Source: Collybiopsis luxurians FD-317 M1
Lineage: Eukaryota; Basidiomycota; Agaricomycetes; Agaricales; Omphalotaceae
Direction: 5' to 3'
Length of the DNA stretch: 64,000 nucleotides
Assembly: GCA_000827265.1 (NCBI GenBank)
Contig: KN834752.1
Coordinates: 1,354,948-1,418,947, forward strand
The notes below the pieces were generated by a model, which had not been told where the DNA came from, ran no database searches, and saw nothing but the letters and a program-made list of their open reading frames with translations. Shown piece after piece: positions 57,851 to 64,000 of this stretch (its first letter is position 1; each line of letters begins with the position of its first letter). Made by a program: the position numbers and the translations under genes.

Positions 57851-60188
57851 TTAGAGAGCCCACGTACGTATTCAATCAAAGCTCTGTGCGAAAAATGTCG
57901 CCATCAGCATGTGTACAGGAACAGCAAAAATAAATTGAAAAACGCACCGAACAGGTCTCCCGGTCATCCCCTTCTCCTGATAGGGTGTAGGCCTGGTAGC
58001 TTCCATCGTACCAGCAATATCAATATGTGCCCACTTCATCGCCGTCTCTGAGTTGCTGCCATCCTCAGCTTCGATACCGTGCGCAAACGCCTTGAGGAAC
58101 AAAGCGGCCGTGGCACTCCCCGCTGGTCGCCCGCCGGTCTAAAGAATGCAGTATGAACAAGCAAGCGAAGACAGAAATGGAAAAGAAAGTGATCTTACGT
58201 TGCATAGGTCAGCATTAGAGGAGTATATTTGAGGGCCTAACGAGATTGATACGGTATCAATGACCTTGCGTCACACCAAATACACAGACAACGCACCATA
58301 GTCCTCGGAGAGAGGCATTCGCCAGAAGCGGTCAAACTCATGCTCGCCTGCGGCGTGAAGCCTTTGCCAGAGTTCGTCGGAAGTCTGAGAGAAGTCAATC
58401 AAGAACATACAACCAGGAAAAGAAGAAACAAGTACCGAAAAGACGCCAGTGTAAACCTCCCCGAGGGAGATGACCATTGCGCTACAGGACAATATCAGGT
58501 CAAATTCCCGCAAAGAGAAATTCCTCTACCCAGTGAGAGTTGCAACATCAATGAGAGTGTGAGGCTTGAACTCAGTCGAGGCATAATAAATTGCATCTGT
58601 ACACAATTTTAGCGAAACAAGAATAGAAACTTCATTGCTGATTACATACCAGAAAGAACTAAGCGGCCCTCTGCATCGGTATTGTCTACTTCAACAGATT
58701 TTCCATTCATGGCGTATACACTTTTGAGGAGTGAGAAAAGAGCTGCCTTCGGAGGAATTGGCGCTCACATGTCTCCAGGTTTGGTGGCACTTGGCTATGA
58801 GAGAACTGTATTAGGCCTGGTTCTTCACACGAAACGAGGGGAGTTACTCACTCCGGGCAAGTTCTCTGTGAGAGGGGTCAGAGTAACGAGGTTGACTCTA
58901 AGAACGATTCGGTGAGACGAGTTGTAAATGGGCAGCCAGTACGTACGGAAGCTTCAATTTGGCAATGGCAAGTGTTGCTGAGACAACGGCGGCCGCTCCA
59001 CCCATATCGCCACGCATCAGCTTCATATCCTGTAAAGCAGAAAAAGCGGAAAAATGAGCGACTTGGATGGTCAAAAAAACCATTAATGCTTACAGCGCCA
59101 GCCTTTAAGGAAATTCCTCCACTATCAAAGGTGATGCCCTTTCCTACAAATGCTACCGGCTGAGCATCCTTCTGTGGTGCTCCCTTGTAGTGACTTGAAA
59201 CGATAGTCAGGACTACGAAAAGAAAGCAAAATTGAATATCTCATACATCTCCAGGAATTTAGCTGGCTCATTAGTTCCATGAGTAACAGACAGGAATGTA
59301 TTCTGATGAGAATGAATCGTGAGTAGATCGCAGCAAGCTTCGGCCAGGGGAAACGCGCACCATTCCCTTGCTGGCAGCCCAATCTGAGATGAATAAAGGT
59401 TAATCATGATCCTTTACTATATCGGTTGAATCACACCTTCGTCCCGAACAATTACTTCCACGTTCTCGATTCCAGCGAACTCGCCCTTGACGCGCTCACA
59501 GAAAGTCTGGACAGAACGACTGGATATCTATGAAAGATACACAGACTGTTGTAAGAACGCACTGTAGGAGTCATCATATTCCCTGGCAATTCCATCAGCT
59601 GCGCCCTCTAGTTCAGCATTGCAACGGGAGAAATTTCAACGCGCGACATACAGTTCGCGCCAGATTCTGCGAGTAGGCATAAGTAACACCTCGATCCCAT
59701 TCTTTGGAGTTCTCGAGAGTCTTTATTTCAAATTTCGGAGGAATTGGTTCCCTCAGGTTGGGATTGAACGGGGAAGGCGGAGTAGTTTTCAAGGTGAAAG
59801 TGTACGAGGCAAGGTGTGCAGCGACAGCTGAGAGAATTCAGCATTTAACGACTAATGAGCAGCAGCGAAGGTACTCACCGGCAGCATGAGGGTCCGTAGA
59901 CGCGTCAACGTTGACCTCTTTCAAGCCATCCAGAGCCTTCAAGGCTTTCACGGCACCTCCAACAGACTTACGAACAGCCTCCCTACGCGCATCGCCCTTT
60001 TTTGACGAGAAATTGTCGCCGAGAGTAGAGGCAGCAGTTACCTTGCCGGGAGGAGTATTGTAGAAAATTTTGGCCGTTCCTACATCCGGTCCTTTTTCTC
60101 CCCGTGGTACTGTATCCCAAACTTTGGCGATGTCAGCACTGGTAACGGCCTTTGGATCGACTGGTACGACGAAAGCAGAGGTAGACAT
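57851..60188 (-). CDS. Leucyl aminopeptidase (peptidase M17), copy 2
   Basis: The gene has the same exon layout as copy 1, from [12 protein letters not shown] at 60188 to [11 protein letters not shown] and TAA at 57851. The signature is canonical NTDAEGRL (about 58656-58680), with [12 protein letters not shown] and MRGDMGGAA present. The last intron (57889 region, GTGCGT donor) separates [20 protein letters not shown]...GRPVR from the final 12-codon exon. The two copies differ at scattered positions in exons and more in introns, so duplication is not very recent. This copy is the better candidate for the standard cytosolic enzyme. Confidence 0.9.
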
Positions 60189-60509
60189 TTTACAAGATCG
60201 ATATATCAGCTGAGATGAGCGTCCCAGAAGGGAATACCGGAGCATAGCTGCTACCTTTTTCACAAGTTCCAATAGGCGCCCACGGCTCACGCTACGCTTC
60301 TTATGGACACGCCTTTTCAATTAAATTACCAAGTCAAGTGAGGACCTTCCACAACCTTTGCATGTGGCGTTGCTCCTCATCAACCCGGGGTATGCGAAAG
60401 CAGGCGAAAACTCAAGAGACTGTGAGGTAGTAAGGATCAAGCTACTTTACAACATTAATAGGACGCGCTTTATTTCCTTTTTACAATTACCAATATAAAC
60501 ACGTTATCA

Positions 60510-62353
60510 TCAGTTGGATGTAGCATTCGTATTTGTCGTGGTAGCAAATCCAACACGGCTATTTGTGGTGTCGAAAACGGTGTAGAATCTACAAGTTAAT
60601 CATCAGTATATATCTCATGCATCAGGAGGGACACGAGAAACCTTTCCAAGAATACATAGCCATTTATGAAGCTGAGGCCGTTAACCGGCTCTGAGATAAG
60701 GATCAGAACTTGAATAGAACATTGGGCCAATCGGTATCCATACCGGTTGAGACTGCATTAAGGTAGATTTTCCCTTGCTCTCCTCCAATGTTTTCGTTCA
60801 GTGTCCTGGGCCAGATTTGTGCATTCGGAGTTAGCGGGAAATCAGTCTGAGGTACAGGAGGTTGAGATAAGAGGAAGAATACAACAGGGTTCAGAGCTTA
60901 CGCCGCCAATAGTGAATACCAAATCCTCAAGGGCATTATATTGATCTTCTGTAATTTCATACAGGCCTGTTGTTTGGTCGAATACACCTCCCGTGGAGTT
61001 GATGTACGCGTTGAATGTGTCGGTGGGAAGATACAAGAGGGTGGTTCCCCTATAAACGTACCAGATTAGAAACGAAAGCCGAAAGTATCAAGTAGGAATC
61101 ACTCACGTATCAATGACGCCAGTGGTGGTAGCCATAATCTCCGCACCTCCATAAGAGATGGACTGGTTTATTCCCCAGTAATCTGTTTCCTTGGATCTAA
61201 ACGAGGCATTTGAGGAGAGATCGTAAAGCGCAAAGTGAAGCGGACCTACACATAGGTTATTTTCCCAGTATATCTAGAGCTGTCCTGAGCACCTATAGAT
61301 AGGTCGGCACCGAGAGACAAGTGGACATACGAGATCCGGGAACGTACCGAAGATCAAAGCACCCTCTGGCTCATTGCTGGCACCAGTGGTTGGGGTGAAA
61401 GACACTCCAACGGCCTCGTCGGAGATGATGCCTTGGGAATAAAGGTTGTCGCTGATTGTCGGTACTGTTAATACGGGGGCCTGAATGGATGTCAACAGTC
61501 AAAAGACATGCTCAATATGCCAACGAAAAACTTGTTACAGTAGAGCCGAGGATTGTGCCGTCAGTCAACGCAACCGGGCCAATTCTAGAACAGCGGAAAA
61601 CAGAAAAGGTAAACACTGGGTATGATTGACCAAATCAAGCGCGAAACATACCCCAAGATACCGTCCATCTGGGTGAAGCCTTCCGAGAAATCTGCGTCCC
61701 CAATAGATTGATTCGTGATTTTAAGATCGCTTGAGAGCGCGAGGGTATCATAGTATTCATAACCTAACATGCAATGTCATTCATTCCCCCTACTTGACCG
61801 GAAGAAGACCCAATGCGTACCGAAAAAGTAACCAGAGCCATAGTTAACGATGACAATATCATCCGTCCATACACTACTCGATGAGGGGACATACGCGTAG
61901 GTGGTGTTTGCCCCCACCTGATCAAAGAGGTCAGAAGATTGAATTGAAAACTCTTGTAATTAATCACTAACCCAAGTATTTGCACTCCCTGAGTCGACGA
62001 GCAGATTAACTGCACATGATCGGAATGATTATTTCAGTAACAAGTTCTGTACAGCTCCACTTACACTTCTGGTTGTCAACTCCAATAGATACTTCCGCAA
62101 TGTACGTAATTGCTTCGTTGACAACAGGCACGGTTTGCCTGCTCGAGATTGACGATGAGGAAGACCGTTTCCCCGCCGCACGATCCCGGAAAGATTGCGC
62201 TCGCGCGTGTCCTGAGCTAACAACGTTGTGTCCACTCGTGACTTTGATAGACTTGCGAATGGGCACAGTCAGGCTCGACTGAGCAACAGGTGAAGCAACA
62301 CTCAGGCTACTGAGAGCCAGAGATGAGAGAATCACTGCTACAGGGGAAAACAT
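60510..62353 (-). CDS. Secreted A1 aspartic protease, copy 2
   Basis: The start MFSPVAVILSSLALSSLSVAS at 62353 is a clear signal peptide, followed by a basic propeptide. The first catalytic motif is LLVDSGSANTW (Ser in place of the usual Thr after Asp), the flap is YGSGYFF, and the second motif is VIDTGTTLLYLP. TLNENIGG and FMFLERFYTVFDTTN lead to the tail NTNATSN and TGA at 60510. About ten short introns are visible. It is related to the protease at 49814-51629 and points the other way. A TTTAAAAG element lies about 80 bp upstream of the start. It should be secreted and active at acid pH, as for the family. Confidence 0.92.
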
Positions 62354-63353
62354 GTCGGCAGTACTAGAGCTCGATGTGAGAAGAGTGGCTGCTAGACCGC
62401 TGCTATGGGGGGATATTCCTCGCAGAGAGCCCTTTTAAAGTACGCTGTTCAATTGGAGCCGGCGCGTTATGAGCTTCTCGCTGGACAAATAACATTGCAA
62501 CAGCAGGTATTTGCAGATAACGGGATCAGTCACTGATGGATATACCCCGAAGTCCTTTCATAAATTCCGAAACTATCGTCCGATTATGTTCAGCACGCAA
62601 GCATTCAATATATGTGTTTTCTATTTGTCGAGCAAAAAAGAAGATGAGCTGGCAGAAGACTGGCTGCATATGGCATTTCGATTGTTTAAAGATAAGGATG
62701 ATGACTGTCTAGATTCCAGGGGAATTTGAAAGGACTAAGCGTAATTTTCTTCAAGGTCCGTAAATGAGGGGCATAGGAGCATCTTGAACGCTTTCTGCTT
62801 CGGAACTATCGTCCGAGGATGTCATGAGGAGGTTCTGGAGTTGAATGTTAACGCGGCATATTTTGTTGAAGATGAAAGATAGATTAATTTGAGCGCATGG
62901 TGCTGTTCCTTGAGGTTGGCCATAGTTATCGGGTCGGGCTGTCGTAATTGTATGAGGTGAAGGCTGGATCGCTAGATCGTGAGGAGGAAGTTTGAACAAA
63001 GAACTTAAAAGTTCAGCAGTTCATCACACATCACGTGGAGTCTTTCTTTCTCCGTGGCTCGTGACGTCACGCGTCAAACCCTGTGACCGACGCGCCAGAT
63101 TGAATTCTTGCGATAGGGGAGTATGTAAAGGGCAGGACTGGAAAAAAAGATACATAAATAGTAAAGAGAGCTCTACGACATGCTTCTAGTATCTATCAAA
63201 GATACAAATGACATCTAGGTCCTCCTCGACGACATCGTGCCTTCTCTTCCTTCCCTCATCCTTCCCACTCCAAGTTAGATCTGTCCAAATCCTCGAGGAG
63301 CTCTTATAAGCTTCGAATCAGCATGGTCAGGCCCAGCTGATCTACTAGTACAG
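62354..63353. other. Intergenic stretch, nothing certain
   Basis: A minus-strand frame of about 82 codons (62751-62999) has no ATG at its head and no known motif. An internal ATG near 62909 would give a very short protein only. No transposon ends seen. Confidence 0.35.
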
Positions 63354-64000
63354 CTAGAATGCGCGAACTCTAGGGGTCTTCAAGGTCGGCGAGTCTTCTT
63401 TGGCCGTCAGCTGTCGCTCCAAACGCGTGTCAATCGGAGGAAAGATTATTGGAGGTCTAGCATTAATCAGACCACGGAACGATTCCTCTGAGCTATAAAT
63501 GCTAAAAGATTCCACATCCGAGTGAGTGGTACGCTCGACATCGATCCATACTTTACTGGATCCGCTGGACGAGGAAGAGATATTCGAGCGTATGGAGCAA
63601 GAAGACAGGCTTTCCCTTTTTGAGAACGTAGAAGAAGATGGGGCAGCAGTACCCGCATTGGGTCGCCGTTTCTGAGAAAGACCCAGCCCAGCCACCAATA
63701 ATCCCAGACAAAGGATTGTTGAAACGACTGTAGTCGTCCCGAAGAAAGGCCATGTAGTGAAAACCAGGCGGTAAGTCTCTGAAATAAATATTAAGGTAAG
63801 GCCAACGACATAGAGCAGCGAAAACATGGCCAGCAGAAGCTGCGCTCGGGGATGGCCTTGATGAGAAGCAGACCATAGCTACGCAAGCTCATGAGCGAGT
63901 AAACTGAGACGGAAGGGGCTGCTACTCTTACTGCAATTAGCCATGGTATGAAAACCTTTGTAGAGTGGGAATCAGTCATGAGATTCGCATTCTTGCCTTT
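63354..64000 (-). CDS. Partial membrane protein, C-terminal part
   Basis: The gene enters from the right edge and ends at 63354. The last exon has two hydrophobic helices (FSLLYVVGLTLIFI and TTVVSTILCLGLLVAGLGL), then a Ser-rich cytoplasmic-type tail. An upstream frame at 63791-63979 may be an earlier exon, but the splice could not be fixed. Family not recognised. Confidence 0.5.

Noticed and set aside
62751..62999. 82-codon minus-strand frame, considered as a small protein
   Set aside because: It opens with TTG, not ATG, and the only internal ATG gives another frame. No motif and no splice support.
1..64000. CRISPR arrays, rRNA genes, prokaryotic defence or secretion systems
   Set aside because: The window is plainly eukaryotic with spliceosomal introns; no regularly spaced short repeats and no rRNA-like sequence were seen.

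Overview
The window reads as nuclear DNA of a filamentous basidiomycete, most likely a mushroom-forming agaricomycete. Genes are split by many 45-65 bp GT...AG introns, gene density is high, and gene content fits (PMA1-type proton pump, NMD3, UGGT, Mug135-like and F-box families, DIRS-like retroelement pieces). I built exon models by hand from splice signals, reading frame and family motifs; no database was searched.

Layout. 1-12.2 kb: end of an unknown gene, an intact extended SDR reductase, an acyltransferase-like gene broken by an 817-bp hAT-type miniature transposon and two frame breaks, an amidohydrolase, NMD3, and a four-RRM protein divergent from NMD3. 12.1-32.2 kb: a segmental duplication built around an M1 aminopeptidase gene. 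Copy A (minus strand, full length) has an inverted full-length partner A' and an inverted 3' fragment C. Block B (with a dead Mug135-like gene) has a direct partner B' (with an intact one). The right half is the chain C-B'-A', with abrupt joins. Between A and C lie relics (a Harbinger-like transposase, an F-box gene, an MFS transporter tail) and one intact gene of unknown function. 32.8-41 kb: PMA1, an unidentified tryptophan-rich gene, and a divergent protein kinase. 41.4-48.8 kb: the ER folding sensor UGGT with an RDEL tail, then a serine-rich protein. 49.8-62.4 kb: two A1 aspartic proteases flank two tandem M17 leucyl aminopeptidases, with a truncated DIRS-like retroelement between the M17 copies. 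The right edge cuts a membrane protein gene.

How the genes relate. Housekeeping genes (NMD3 for 60S export, PMA1 for plasma-membrane energisation, UGGT for glycoprotein quality control) are single and intact. The changing part is peptidases and mobile DNA: three M1 copies, two M17 copies and two A1 proteases in 64 kb, with gain, loss and motif change visible between copies. I saw no CRISPR, rRNA, convincing tRNA or prokaryotic-type system.
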